From the NCBI GenBank assembly GCA_029916745.1, contig JARXWK010000020.1, positions 1 to 63,509 of the forward strand: DNA of 63,509 nt, given 5' to 3'. The position numbers were made by a program, and so were the translations under genes. Of this stretch, positions 21,027 through 29,583 are shown in pieces. How positions within the stretch are numbered: position 1 is the stretch's first letter; every line of letters starts with the position of its first letter. Under the pieces are notes generated by a model. That model was not told where the DNA came from. It saw only the letters and a list, made by a program, of their open reading frames with translations, and searched no databases. Origin of the DNA: Dysgonomonadaceae bacterium PH5-43. Its GTDB lineage: Bacteria > Bacteroidota > Bacteroidia > Bacteroidales > Azobacteroidaceae.

Positions 21027-22140
21027 AATACACGTAGGTATATTAACCGCAAAGGAAATAAATGTGGTTGAAAACCCCGAACAAAAATATTTTACTGTAA
21101 AAGATGTGCCAATAGGTATAAATTTTCATTGGGAAAGGAAAGAAGATCAAGAATTTAGAGGAGTGTTTAAGATTATAAATGAAGGCGATAACAAAACTCT
21201 CATAAATATTGTTCCGATAGAAGATTACCTAACGAGTGTTATTTCGTCGGAAATGAGTGCAACAAGCGACATAGAACTCTTGAAAGCTCACGCAGTTATA
21301 TCACGTAGCTGGTTGCTTGCTCAAAAAGACAAGGCTGCACAGATAGATACTTTAGATAAAAAATACTCTTCGATATACGAAACTGCCGACGAATATATTC
21401 GATGGTACGACAGAGAGGAACACGATAATTATGATGTTTGCGCCGACGACCATTGTCAGCGTTATCAAGGAATTACTCGTGCATCTACTCCTCAAGTAGA
21501 AGAAGCAATAAAGGCTACTTTTGGAGAGGTTTTAATGTATGAAAACAAAATATGTGATACTCGTTTCTCGAAATGTTGCGGAGGTATTACTGAGAAATTT
21601 GAAAACTGTTGGGAGCCTATCTCTCACCCTTATCTCGAAAGTGTAAAAGATGTTTTCTGTAATACGAACGATCAAGATGTTCTAAAGCAAATATTGAATA
21701 ACTACGATCAAGAAACTAACGATTTTTATCGATGGGCTGTAGAGTATTCGCAAAAAGAAATAAGCACACTTATAAATAGTAAGTCTGGTTGGAACTTTGG
21801 AGAAATAGAAGATCTTATTCCTTTAGAGATTGGACCATCGGGGCGAATTATCAAACTAAAGATTATAGGAACTCGTCTTTCTAAAACTATAGGTAAAGAA
21901 CTGTTTATAAGAAAAGTTCTTTCCGAAACACATCTTTATAGTTCTGCTTTTGAGATAGAAAAAGTTTATGGAGAGTGTGGAAACGATATTCCTGAAAAGT
22001 TTATACTTCGAGGTGCGGGCTGGGGACACGGTGTTGGGCTTTGCCAAATCGGAGCAGCAATGATGGCTAAAGAGGGTTTTAATTATAAAGAAATACTTGC
22101 TCATTATTTCAAAAACACTGATTTGAAAAGAATTTATTAA
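21013..22140 (+). CDS. SpoIID/LytB domain protein (putative lytic transglycosylase)
   Basis: A 375-residue protein of the SpoIID family, whose sporulation member is a lytic transglycosylase cutting denuded glycan strands. Visible blocks are VPIEDYLTSVISSEM with the catalytic-type Glu, KAHAVISRSWLL, a CCGG cysteine pair and the C-terminal GWGHGVGLCQIGA. No signal peptide is apparent at this start, which is odd for a peptidoglycan-active enzyme. Bacteroidetes carry SpoIID-like proteins without sporulating. Third gene of the GT2-DUF4922-SpoIID operon. Confidence 0.82.
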   Translation: MKQPEIHVGILTAKEINVVENPEQKYFTVKDVPIGINFHWERKEDQEFRGVFKIINEGDNKTLINIVPIEDYLTSVISSEMSATSDIELLKAHAVISRSWLLAQKDKAAQIDTLDKKYSSIYETADEYIRWYDREEHDNYDVCADDHCQRYQGITRASTPQVEEAIKATFGEVLMYENKICDTRFSKCCGGITEKFENCWEPISHPYLESVKDVFCNTNDQDVLKQILNNYDQETNDFYRWAVEYSQKEISTLINSKSGWNFGEIEDLIPLEIGPSGRIIKLKIIGTRLSKTIGKELFIRKVLSETHLYSSAFEIEKVYGECGNDIPEKFILRGAGWGHGVGLCQIGAAMMAKEGFNYKEILAHYFKNTDLKRIY

Positions 22141-22205
22141 ACAGTTAATTAACACTAACACAGAACAATTCTATATTATTGCCTATGCAATATTAATTAT
22201 TTTTG

Positions 22206-22213
22206 TATCTTTG
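22206..22213 (+). promoter_or_regulatory. -7 element TATCTTTG for the GT117 operon
   Basis: Exact TAnnTTTG match 45 bp upstream of ATG 22259. A TTG at 22179-22181 is 24 bp away, longer than the usual spacer. Confidence 0.5.
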
Positions 22214-22258
22214 CCACTTTAATTTGTAAATAACTAATTAGCAATAACATATAACTGA

Positions 22259-25200
22259 ATGAAGAATTATAACTTAGCAAATAACATTCTTGGCTGGATA
22301 GTGTTTGCTATTGCAGCAGCAACTTACCTGTTAACAATTGAACCCACTGCAAGTTTTTGGGATTGTGGAGAATTTATAGTGTCGGCATACAAATTAGAAG
22401 TAGGACACCCTCCTGGAGCTCCAATATTTATGCTTATGGGAAATCTTTTCTCCCATTTTGCTTCCGAACCTTCGCAAGTTCCGGTAATGCTTAATGCAAT
22501 GTCGGCGTTATTTAGTGCGTTTACAATTCTATTTCTATTTTGGACTATCACTTATCTTGCTAAAAAGATAGTAGTAAAAGATAAAAACTCAGAAATGACT
22601 CTTGCTCAGAAAATAACTATATTAGGAGCCGGAGCAGTAGGAGCCTTAGCTTACACTTTCTCAGATACATTTTGGTTTTCGGCAGTAGAAGGAGAGGTTT
22701 ATGCCTTTTCATCGATGATGACTGCTGTTGTGTTTTGGTTAATCCTTAAATGGGATAATGTTGCAGACGAGCCTTATTCTAATAGATGGCTTATACTTAT
22801 AGCTTATCTTATAGGTGTTTCTGTTGCGATACACTTACTTAATTTGTTATGTATTCCAGCAATAGTATTGGTGTACTATTTCCGTAAAAATACAAATCCG
22901 ACTTGGAAAGGAGCCCTTGTTGCTTTATTAGTTTCATTCGGAATTTTAGCAGCTATACTTTATGGTGTAGTGCAAGGTTTGGTTGAAGTAGCTGGTTGGT
23001 TTGAGTTGTTCTTTGTTAATATATTGAGTTTACCATATAATTCTGGAGTAATAGCTTATATGATTATTCTTTTAGGAGTATTATCTTGGGCTATATGGGA
23101 AACTATGAGAGGTAGTAAAGACGACAAAAAAGGAAAAATAGCTTTTGTTATTTCAGTTACCTTGTTGGGTATACCTTTTATTGGTAATGGTTATGCGTTA
23201 GGGATATTCTTAATAATCGCCCTTACCGCATTCTTATTTATTTATAAGAAAGTAAATCCCGTAGTTCTTAATACAATATTAGTCGGATTATTTGTGATAA
23301 CTATAGGATACTCTTCTTACGCCGTAATAGTTATCAGATCTTTAGCTAATACTCCTATGGATCAGAACTCTCCAGAAGATGTATTTACTCTTAGATATTA
23401 TCTTTCTCGTGAGCAATACGGAGAAACTCCTCTGCTTTATGGTCCTACCTTTGTGTCTGAATATCAATTCGAAGGTAGAAATGTGAAACTAATAGACGAA
23501 GGACCAATATGGTCTAAAGTTATCAAAAAAGACAAATCGGAAAAAGATAGATACTATATATCTGGTCGTAAAGAAAAAGCGGTGTATGTTGATGAACTAA
23601 ACACTTTCTTCCCGAGAATGTATAGCAACGAGCCGCAAAACATAAACGCCTATAAAGAGTGGACTGGCTTTCAGGGTAAAAGAGTAAGGTTCTCTACTCC
23701 TTTAAGTGCTTCCGGTGCTAAAACAGTAATGAAACCAACATTTGGAGAGAATCTTAAGTTTTTCTTTAATTATCAGGTTAATTTTATGTATTGGCGGTAC
23801 TTTATGTGGAATTTTGCAGGACGACAAAATGATATTCCGAGCAATGGAGAAGTGTCTAATGGTAATTGGATAACAGGAATTAAGTTTATCGACGAAAAGA
23901 TGGTTGGGCCGCAAGATAATCTCCCCGACAGCATAGCGAAAAATAAAGGACACAACAAGTATTATATGCTGCCTCTATTGTTGGGTGTACTCGGTATTTT
24001 CTTTCAAATATACTCGGGAAATAAAGGTACTCAACAGTTTTGGGTTACATTTTTCTTATTCTTTATGACGGGCTTAGCAATAGTATTATACTTAAATCAA
24101 CCTCCTTTTCAACCACGCGAACGAGATTATGCTTACGCTGGGTCTTTCTACGCTTTCTGTATTTGGATAGGTTTAGGCTCTGCTGCTATTGTAGAAGGGA
24201 TAAGAAGATATGCTAAACAATCTCCTGTAGTATCTGCTGCTTTAGGTACAGCAATATCTTTATTGATTCCTATACAAATGGTTTCTCAAACTTGGGACGA
24301 TCACGACCGCTCGGGTAGATATGTAGCTCGAGACTTTGGTATGAATTATCTTTCTTCTTGCGAAGAGAATGCTATTATATTTACTAATGGAGATAATGAT
24401 ACCTTCCCTTTGTGGTATGCTCAAGAAGTTGAAGGATACAGAACTGATGTTAGAGTCTGTAACTTAAGCTACTTGCAAACTGATTGGTATATAGATCAAA
24501 TGAAACGTCAAGCTTACGAATCAGAACCTCTTCCTATAAGTTTTGCCGATTACGAGTATGCTCAAGGAGTTAACGACTATTTTCGTTTTTATCCTAAATA
24601 TAATGCGCCGATAGATATTGATAGATTCATTGGGCAAATAAAAGCAGGAAAGTTAACAGGTAATGAAATTCCAACGTATAAAATTTCTATTCCTGTAGAT
24701 TCAACTGCTGTTATAGCTTCGGGGTTGGTAAAACCAGAGAATGCCGACTTGCTGACAGATAATATGATTCTTGATTTTGGAAGTCAAACAAATGAAGAGG
24801 GCAAGGCTACTAAAAATCCTAAAGAATATTTAACAAAAAATGAATTGGTAGTATTGGATATGCTCAGAAATAATAAAGATTGGAGCCGTCCCGTATACTT
24901 TGCAATGACTGTAGGTACTGAACAGTTTATGAGATTAGACCCTTACTTCCGACAAGACGGAATAGCTTTCAGAGTTATGCCTTTCGAAACAAAAGAAAAA
25001 CAAAAAATAGATACAGATATTCTTTACGATAATGTAATGAATAAGTTTAAGTGGGGTAATCTGCAGCAACCTGGATTGTATATCGATGATAATTGTATGA
25101 GAATGGTAGCTTCGTTTCGTAGTATATTCGCAGATCTTGCTAATGCTTTAATCGAAGAAGAGAAATTTGCTAAGGCAAAAGAAGTATTAGATCGTTGTAT

Positions 25201-25537
25201 GGAGGTTCTACCTGAATATAATGCGCCATATAATTACAATCAATATCTTCCAGTGTCTAAGTTGGCCGATGCTTATCTTAAAATAGGAGAGGAAGAAAAA
25301 GCCGAAGAAATATACACAACTTTAGGAGATGTTATTGTTAAAAACTTGAATTGGTATAATAGATTAGGTAGAAAACAATATGCTACTGTTATGAGTGATG
25401 CATATAAAGATGGTATCTTTTTACAAGATATAATAAGAGTTTTAATAGAAACAGAAAATCAAAAAGCAGAAGAATATCTGCCTGTGTTTAGTAAGAGTTG
25501 GGAAAAACTTAATGCTGCAGTAGGTAGAAACAGATAA
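22259..25537 (+). CDS. DUF2723/GT117 family membrane glycosyltransferase
   Basis: A 1092-residue polytopic protein. The N-terminus carries the DUF2723 signature (EPTASFWDCGEFI; KLEVGHPPGAPIF), a GT-C-like fold related to protein O-mannosyltransferases. About 12-14 membrane spans (to residue ~700) are followed by a periplasmic C-terminal region with a TPR-like stretch (EEEKFAKAKEVLDRCMEVLP; KLADAYLKIGEEEKAEEIY). Probably transfers a lipid-linked sugar to an extracytoplasmic acceptor; acceptor unknown. The next gene starts 3 bp after its stop. Confidence 0.88.
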   Translation: MKNYNLANNILGWIVFAIAAATYLLTIEPTASFWDCGEFIVSAYKLEVGHPPGAPIFMLMGNLFSHFASEPSQVPVMLNAMSALFSAFTILFLFWTITYLAKKIVVKDKNSEMTLAQKITILGAGAVGALAYTFSDTFWFSAVEGEVYAFSSMMTAVVFWLILKWDNVADEPYSNRWLILIAYLIGVSVAIHLLNLLCIPAIVLVYYFRKNTNPTWKGALVALLVSFGILAAILYGVVQGLVEVAGWFELFFVNILSLPYNSGVIAYMIILLGVLSWAIWETMRGSKDDKKGKIAFVISVTLLGIPFIGNGYALGIFLIIALTAFLFIYKKVNPVVLNTILVGLFVITIGYSSYAVIVIRSLANTPMDQNSPEDVFTLRYYLSREQYGETPLLYGPTFVSEYQFEGRNVKLIDEGPIWSKVIKKDKSEKDRYYISGRKEKAVYVDELNTFFPRMYSNEPQNINAYKEWTGFQGKRVRFSTPLSASGAKTVMKPTFGENLKFFFNYQVNFMYWRYFMWNFAGRQNDIPSNGEVSNGNWITGIKFIDEKMVGPQDNLPDSIAKNKGHNKYYMLPLLLGVLGIFFQIYSGNKGTQQFWVTFFLFFMTGLAIVLYLNQPPFQPRERDYAYAGSFYAFCIWIGLGSAAIVEGIRRYAKQSPVVSAALGTAISLLIPIQMVSQTWDDHDRSGRYVARDFGMNYLSSCEENAIIFTNGDNDTFPLWYAQEVEGYRTDVRVCNLSYLQTDWYIDQMKRQAYESEPLPISFADYEYAQGVNDYFRFYPKYNAPIDIDRFIGQIKAGKLTGNEIPTYKISIPVDSTAVIASGLVKPENADLLTDNMILDFGSQTNEEGKATKNPKEYLTKNELVVLDMLRNNKDWSRPVYFAMTVGTEQFMRLDPYFRQDGIAFRVMPFETKEKQKIDTDILYDNVMNKFKWGNLQQPGLYIDDNCMRMVASFRSIFADLANALIEEEKFAKAKEVLDRCMEVLPEYNAPYNYNQYLPVSKLADAYLKIGEEEKAEEIYTTLGDVIVKNLNWYNRLGRKQYATVMSDAYKDGIFLQDIIRVLIETENQKAEEYLPVFSKSWEKLNAAVGRNR

Positions 25538-25540
25538 GGT

Positions 25541-26155
25541 ATGTTAATAGAACGTCCGCCTATATTTTATAGACTATTATTTCCAGGAGCATACTGGAGG
25601 TTTAACAAAAAGAAAAAGGTAGTATATCTTACTTTCGATGATGGACCTATACCAGAAATAACTCATTGGGTGTTAGACTTATTGGATAAGTATAAAATAA
25701 AAGCTACATTCTTTTGTGTTGCCGACAATGTGCGTAAATATCCGGAAATATATAATGAAGTTTTGCGAAGAGGTCATTTAACAGGTAATCACACCTTCCA
25801 TCATCTGCAAGGCATAAAAACAAGGTCGAAAAAGTTTATTCAAGATGTTGAAGATGCCAATAATTTGATAGAAAGTAACTTATTCAGACCTCCACACGGA
25901 CATATAAGATTTCCGCAACTTCAGGCACTAAAAAAGAAATATAAAATAATAATGTGGGACGTTGTTACTCGCGACTATAGTTGCTTAATGACCGAAGAAC
26001 AAGTCTTAGACAACGTAAAAAAATACACCCGTAACGGTTCTATAATTGTATTTCACGACTCGCTAAAAGCAGAAAGCAAAATGAAGTATGCCTTACCCAA
26101 AGCAATAGAATGGCTTATTAGCGAGGGATATTCTTTTGAGCTTATAGAAAACTAG
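25541..26155 (+). CDS. Polysaccharide deacetylase (CE4) family protein
   Basis: A 204-residue NodB-homology protein. TFDDGP is at residues 31-36 (catalytic Asp and metal Asp), the metal-ligand GNHTFHH near 82, and RPPHGH near 112 (usual RPPYG with Tyr replaced by His). FHDS is near 168. CE4 enzymes remove acetyl groups from GlcNAc-containing glycans. There is no evident signal peptide, which raises the question of its cellular site. In an operon with GT117. Confidence 0.88.
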   Translation: MLIERPPIFYRLLFPGAYWRFNKKKKVVYLTFDDGPIPEITHWVLDLLDKYKIKATFFCVADNVRKYPEIYNEVLRRGHLTGNHTFHHLQGIKTRSKKFIQDVEDANNLIESNLFRPPHGHIRFPQLQALKKKYKIIMWDVVTRDYSCLMTEEQVLDNVKKYTRNGSIIVFHDSLKAESKMKYALPKAIEWLISEGYSFELIEN

Positions 26156-26181
26156 AGTTACAATTCCGACCTTAATTTATT

Positions 26182-27003
26182 ATGCAACTACCAGGCTTAA
26201 AATTATATAGAAAACTTCGTTATAGAAAAGGCTTTGGAATACATTCGCCATTTGTTTATAATTTAGTAACTAAGGTTGTGGAAGAAAAATCGTTGTACTA
26301 CGCTTTTGAAGAAATAGAAAAGTTTAGAGTTGATTTACTTTCACGAGAAGACTCATTATCTAAAACAACAAAAAAAGAATCCCAATCTCCCAACGTTGGT
26401 GCTTTTTTATTCCGAATAATGAACTTTTTTAAATGTCAGAACGTTGTTCAAGTTGGGTGCTCTACAGGAGTGATGAGTTTGTATTTAACGATGTATTCAG
26501 CGAAGAATAATACTTGTTACTTGTTAGAAGAGCGCGAAGGTTTATTACAGTCGTTAAAAGATTTTTCAAGACAGCATAATATGCCTAATGTTAATGTAAT
26601 GGAAGGCAGTTACGAAAAGAGTATTAATAAACTTGAAGCATTAAAAAAAAATATAGATTTGATTTTTCTCAACTTTGTTTCTAAAGAAGATAAAGATCGC
26701 ATAAATGAATTATTCTTGATGTGTGAGCCATTAATAAAAAGAACGAATATTCTTATTATTAATGACATTAAAAATAAAGAGATAAAAAAACAATGGAAGC
26801 TTATAAGGCAATCTCCCGAAGCAAAGGTTTGCTTAGATCTTTACTCCTTAGGAGTTGTGTTTTTCGATGATAAGCTGCCGAAGAAAAACTATAAAGTATA
26901 TTTTGATTATGGCAAAAAGCAAAGTTTACACAAAAACAGGCGACGAAGGATACACTTCCTTAGTTGGAGGAAAAAGAGTTCCAAAAACAAACTCTCGCAT
27001 TGA
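26182..27003 (+). CDS. Class I SAM-dependent methyltransferase-like protein
   Basis: A 273-residue protein. It begins with RKGFGIHSPFVYNL, typical of a Bacteroidetes methyltransferase group, and has a motif-I-like VVQVGCSTGVMSLYL near residue 92. The acceptor is unknown. Its last 95 nt overlap the start of the adenosyltransferase gene in another frame, so the terminal basic tail (HKNRRRRIHFLSWRKKSS) is read from the other gene's coding sequence. It may be an acquired read-through tail. Confidence 0.7.
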   Translation: MQLPGLKLYRKLRYRKGFGIHSPFVYNLVTKVVEEKSLYYAFEEIEKFRVDLLSREDSLSKTTKKESQSPNVGAFLFRIMNFFKCQNVVQVGCSTGVMSLYLTMYSAKNNTCYLLEEREGLLQSLKDFSRQHNMPNVNVMEGSYEKSINKLEALKKNIDLIFLNFVSKEDKDRINELFLMCEPLIKRTNILIINDIKNKEIKKQWKLIRQSPEAKVCLDLYSLGVVFFDDKLPKKNYKVYFDYGKKQSLHKNRRRRIHFLSWRKKSSKNKLSH

Positions 27004-27460
27004 AGCTTACGGCACTGTCGATGAGCTAAATACTTTTATAGCTTCTTTATTAGACGAAGTTAATGACAAAGACGACCGAAACTTCTTACTTCTTATTCAA
27101 AATACATTATTTGTTGTTGGAGGGTATTTAGCAACGGAAGGAAACGAAAGCAAATGTGGAGTTTCTGAAACAGATATTGAAGCCTTAGAAGCAGAAATAG
27201 ATGCAATAGACGAATTAATACCTCCATTAAAGGCATTTGTGCTTCCTGGAGGTTGCAAAGCAAACTCTTTCTCTCATATTTGTCGTGCGGTGTGTCGACG
27301 AGCAGAAAGAACCATATATAAACTTGCAGAAACAGAAAATATAGACTCCTTAGTACTTAAATATATTAATCGATTATCCGATTATTTTTTCCTTTTTGCA
27401 CGAAAACAGAGTCTTATTCACAATGAAGAAGAAATAATATGGAATAATACTTGTAAATAG
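26909..27460 (+). CDS. Cob(I)yrinic acid a,c-diamide adenosyltransferase, PduO type
   Basis: About 183 residues from ATG 26909 (MAKSKVYTKTGDEGYTSL). It transfers adenosyl from ATP to cob(I)alamin to make coenzyme B12. PduO-type motifs are TKTGDEGYTSLVGG (ATP-binding), RIEAYGTVDELN near residue 30, and FVLPGGC...CRAVCRRAER near 112. Earlier in-frame ATGs lie inside the methyltransferase and lack this conserved N-terminus. No cobalamin riboswitch is seen. Confidence 0.93.
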   Translation: MAKSKVYTKTGDEGYTSLVGGKRVPKTNSRIEAYGTVDELNTFIASLLDEVNDKDDRNFLLLIQNTLFVVGGYLATEGNESKCGVSETDIEALEAEIDAIDELIPPLKAFVLPGGCKANSFSHICRAVCRRAERTIYKLAETENIDSLVLKYINRLSDYFFLFARKQSLIHNEEEIIWNNTCK

Positions 27461-27480
27461 ATTATATTTTTTTACTTTTG
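27451..27480 (+). promoter_or_regulatory. Promoter of the DUF2795 gene
   Basis: TTG (27451-27453) and TACTTTTG (27473-27480) are separated by exactly 19 bp, a full Bacteroidetes-type promoter 17 bp upstream of ATG 27498. Confidence 0.65.
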
Positions 27481-27497
27481 CGGAAAATTACGAAATT

Positions 27498-27719
27498 ATG
27501 TACTGGACTTTAGAATTAGCATCAAAACTGGAAGACGCTCCTTGGCCTGCAACAAAAGATGAATTAATCGATTTTGCTATGCGCTCAGGTGCCCCACAAG
27601 AAGTGGTTGAAAACTTACAAGAAATGGAAGACGAAGGCGAAATATACGAATGTATAGAAGATATTTGGCCTGATTATCCGAGTAAAGAAGACTTTTTCTT
27701 TAACGAAGAAGAGTATTAA
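27498..27719 (+). CDS. DUF2795 domain small acidic protein
   Basis: A 73-residue, strongly acidic cytoplasmic protein (MYWTLELASKLEDAPWPATKDELIDFA...). It fits the DUF2795 family: short proteins with an N-terminal helical region reading PATKDELIDFAMRSGAP and an acidic tail (EIYECIEDIWPDYPSKEDF). Function unknown. It has its own consensus promoter and a strong terminator (27757-27797), so it is probably expressed alone and well. Confidence 0.8.
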   Translation: MYWTLELASKLEDAPWPATKDELIDFAMRSGAPQEVVENLQEMEDEGEIYECIEDIWPDYPSKEDFFFNEEEY

Positions 27720-27756
27720 ATAGTCTTTAAGGCCTCCTCAAAGGGAGATTGCATTT

Positions 27757-27797
27757 AACACGACAGCTCACTTTTTCAAGTGGGCTGTCGTGTTTTA
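27757..27797 (+). terminator. Rho-independent terminator after the DUF2795 gene
   Basis: An 11-bp perfect stem (AACACGACAGC / GCTGTCGTGTT) at 27757-27794 is followed by TTT on the plus strand. Confidence 0.75.
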
Positions 27798-27821
27798 ATA
27801 TTACCGAATAGTAATTTCTGA

Positions 27822-27900
27822 ACTAAGAACTAAGAGTTATGTGCTTCGCTTTGCGCCAACTTTTAGTTTTTATCTTTTAGTTTTTAACTGTGAGCTTGCT
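27822..27900. repeat. Family C connector module (27.8 kb)
   Basis: Contains the strings AACTAAGAACTAAGAGTT, GTGCTTCGCTTTGCGCCAAC and TTTTAGTTTTTATCTTTTAG. They recur in inverted orientation at 46.95-47.06 kb and in part at 28.08 kb and 36.86-37.11 kb. It directly precedes a family A array, as in the 46.8 kb copy. No coding content. Confidence 0.7.
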
Positions 27901-27908
27901 TGCCTGTC

Positions 27909-28060
27909 GTTTCACCCGTATGAAACAGGTTGTTTTATTAGTATGAAACAAAGTGTTTCACCTATATGAAACAAGTGTTTTCAAACCATGAAACGAATTA
28001 TATCAAACCGAGAAACGGATCGTTTCAAAGTATGAAATGGATTATGTCTATGTATGAAAC
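27909..28060. repeat. Family A palindromic tandem array, copy A2
   Basis: TGAAAC-type units start at 27921, 27944, 27967, 27989, 28011, 28033 and 28055, and GTTTCA-type units at 27909, 27932, 27955, 27978, 28000 and 28022. The spacing is 23 bp and then 22 bp, with the two motifs offset by 11-12 bp. It is an inverted copy of A3 (46794-46945). The gap 27720-28378 holds only repeats and terminators; I see no gene in it. Confidence 0.88.
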
Positions 28061-28081
28061 AAAAAGGCTTTCAGCCTTTTT
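28061..28081. terminator. Short hairpin at the end of array A2
   Basis: AAAAAGGCT / AGCCTTTTT with a 3-nt loop makes a symmetrical hairpin with A and T tracts, able to terminate in both directions. A related hairpin (AAGGCT GAA AGCCTT) sits at 47053-47067 beside the inverted copy. Confidence 0.5.
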
Positions 28082-28149
28082 TGAACTAAGAACTAAGAGT
28101 GAATAACTAAGAGTTGGCGCGAAGCGGCAAGCGACTAGTCTTTGTTGCG

Positions 28150-28217
28150 TAAGCAACCCATAGTTGTTAGTAGAGACTATCCGCCCCACTATAATAACAA
28201 CGGCAAGGGGTATCTAG
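28150..28217. repeat. Degenerate family B remnant
   Basis: The segment with GTTAGTAGAGAC and AACAACGGCAAGGGGTATCT resembles the far end of family B at 57.13-57.2 kb (AACAACGACAAGGGGTATCT in reverse complement). It follows a second connector module (28083-28125). Confidence 0.6.
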
Positions 28218-28225
28218 CAATAAAA

Positions 28226-28257
28226 AAATAAGGGTATTCTCACGAACACCCTTATTT
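28226..28257 (-). terminator. Rho-independent terminator of the pta-HCDH-ackA operon
   Basis: A perfect 10-bp stem AAATAAGGGT / ACCCTTATTT with a 12-nt loop. An A-tract at 28222-28228 supplies the T run on the minus strand. It lies about 120 bp past the ackA stop; the region between (28258-28378) shows nothing else. Confidence 0.7.
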
Positions 28258-28378
28258 TGTATTTATAAACCTTAAATCTAATACTATTATGAAAAAACCA
28301 CGATGCAAATATATTGCAAAAAATAGGTCAAAGCAAGTTTTTTATAAGTAATTAGTATTAAACTATCACAAATTATAA

Positions 28379-29572
28379 TTATTTCAATAACCCTAAAGTG
28401 TCTAAAGCAATCATATACTCTTCGTCGGTAGGGATTACTACTACTTTTACTTTATTGTTTTTCTGACTAATAAGTATTTCTTCTCCTCTTGTTTTGTTAG
28501 CTTCTTTATCAATAGAAATACCTAAGAACTCTAAACCGTCACAAATTTTTTCTCGTGTACTTGCTTGGTTTTCTCCAACACCACCAGTAAATATTACTAC
28601 GTCTACACCTCCAAGAGCAGCAGCATAAGAGCCTATGTATTTTTTAATTCTGTAAGAGTAAATATCTAAGGATAGGCTTGCTCTTTTGTTCCCGGCTTTG
28701 AATGCAGCTTCAACTTCTCTCATATCAGACGATACGCCAGACACTCCTAATACACCACTATGTTTGTTTATGATAGTATTAATTGCCTGAGCTCCTATGT
28801 TTTCTTTTTCCATAAGGTAAGTTAGAACGCCAGCGTCTATATCACCGCAACGAGTACCCATAAGTAATCCTTCAACAGGAGTCATTCCCATAGAAGTATC
28901 TACTGATATTCCATCTTTAATAGCTGCAATAGAAGCTCCGTTACCTATATGACAGCTTATTATCTTTTGGTCTTCATAAGGAATATTCAAAAATTCGCAA
29001 GCACGTTTAGATACATATCGGTGACTTGTGCCGTGAAATCCGTAGCGACGAATAGCGTATTTCTCATAAAGAGAGTAGGGTAGACCATACATATAAGCAT
29101 AATCTGGCATAGTTTGGTGGAATGCAGTATCAAATACAGCTACTTGAGGTGTGCCTGGCATTAACTCTTGAATGGCGTAAATACCATTAAGGTTAGAAGG
29201 ATTGTGTAAAGGAGCTAAATCGATACATTTTTTAATGTCTTCAATAACGCTATCATCAATAATTACACTGCTATTAAAGTTTTCTCCTCCGTGAGCAACA
29301 CGATGTCCTACTGCATCTATTTCTTTAAGAGATTTGATACAGCCATATTTTTCACTTGTTATAAGTCCTAATATATATTCTATACCAGCTCTATGTTCTA
29401 ATATTTCGCCCTCTAATATTACTTTCTCATCATTAGGTAAAGTAAATTTTAAGAAAGAACCTGTAAGTCCAATCTTTTCAATACCTCCTTGAGCCATTAT
29501 TGTGTTGGCTCCCATATCTAATAATTTGTACTTGATAGACGAGCTACCACAGTTTAATACTAATATCTTCAT
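28379..29572 (-). CDS. ackA: Acetate kinase
   Basis: A 397-residue ASKHA enzyme interconverting acetyl phosphate plus ADP with acetate plus ATP. Motifs are VLNCGSSSIKYKL at the N-terminus (phosphate loop), GHRVAHGGE near residue 90, FDTAFHQTMP near 147, RRYGFHGTSHRYV near 175, and CHIGNGASIAAI near 207. Full length. Last gene of the operon pta - HCDH-like - ackA (11-bp gap), giving the acetate-forming, ATP-yielding end of fermentation. Confidence 0.97.
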   Translation of the reverse strand: MKILVLNCGSSSIKYKLLDMGANTIMAQGGIEKIGLTGSFLKFTLPNDEKVILEGEILEHRAGIEYILGLITSEKYGCIKSLKEIDAVGHRVAHGGENFNSSVIIDDSVIEDIKKCIDLAPLHNPSNLNGIYAIQELMPGTPQVAVFDTAFHQTMPDYAYMYGLPYSLYEKYAIRRYGFHGTSHRYVSKRACEFLNIPYEDQKIISCHIGNGASIAAIKDGISVDTSMGMTPVEGLLMGTRCGDIDAGVLTYLMEKENIGAQAINTIINKHSGVLGVSGVSSDMREVEAAFKAGNKRASLSLDIYSYRIKKYIGSYAAALGGVDVVIFTGGVGENQASTREKICDGLEFLGISIDKEANKTRGEEILISQKNNKVKVVVIPTDEEYMIALDTLGLLK

Positions 29573-29583
29573 TGTTACGAAAT

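Noticed and set aside
10841-22140. SpmAB-like and SpoIID-like genes as signs of sporulation
   Set aside because: Both families are common in non-sporulating Bacteroidetes and no other sporulation genes are present.
28290-28352. 20-codon frame MKKPRCKYIAKNRSKQVFYK in the gap after ackA
   Set aside because: Too short, no TAnnTTTG promoter or ribosome site, and no recognised homologue.
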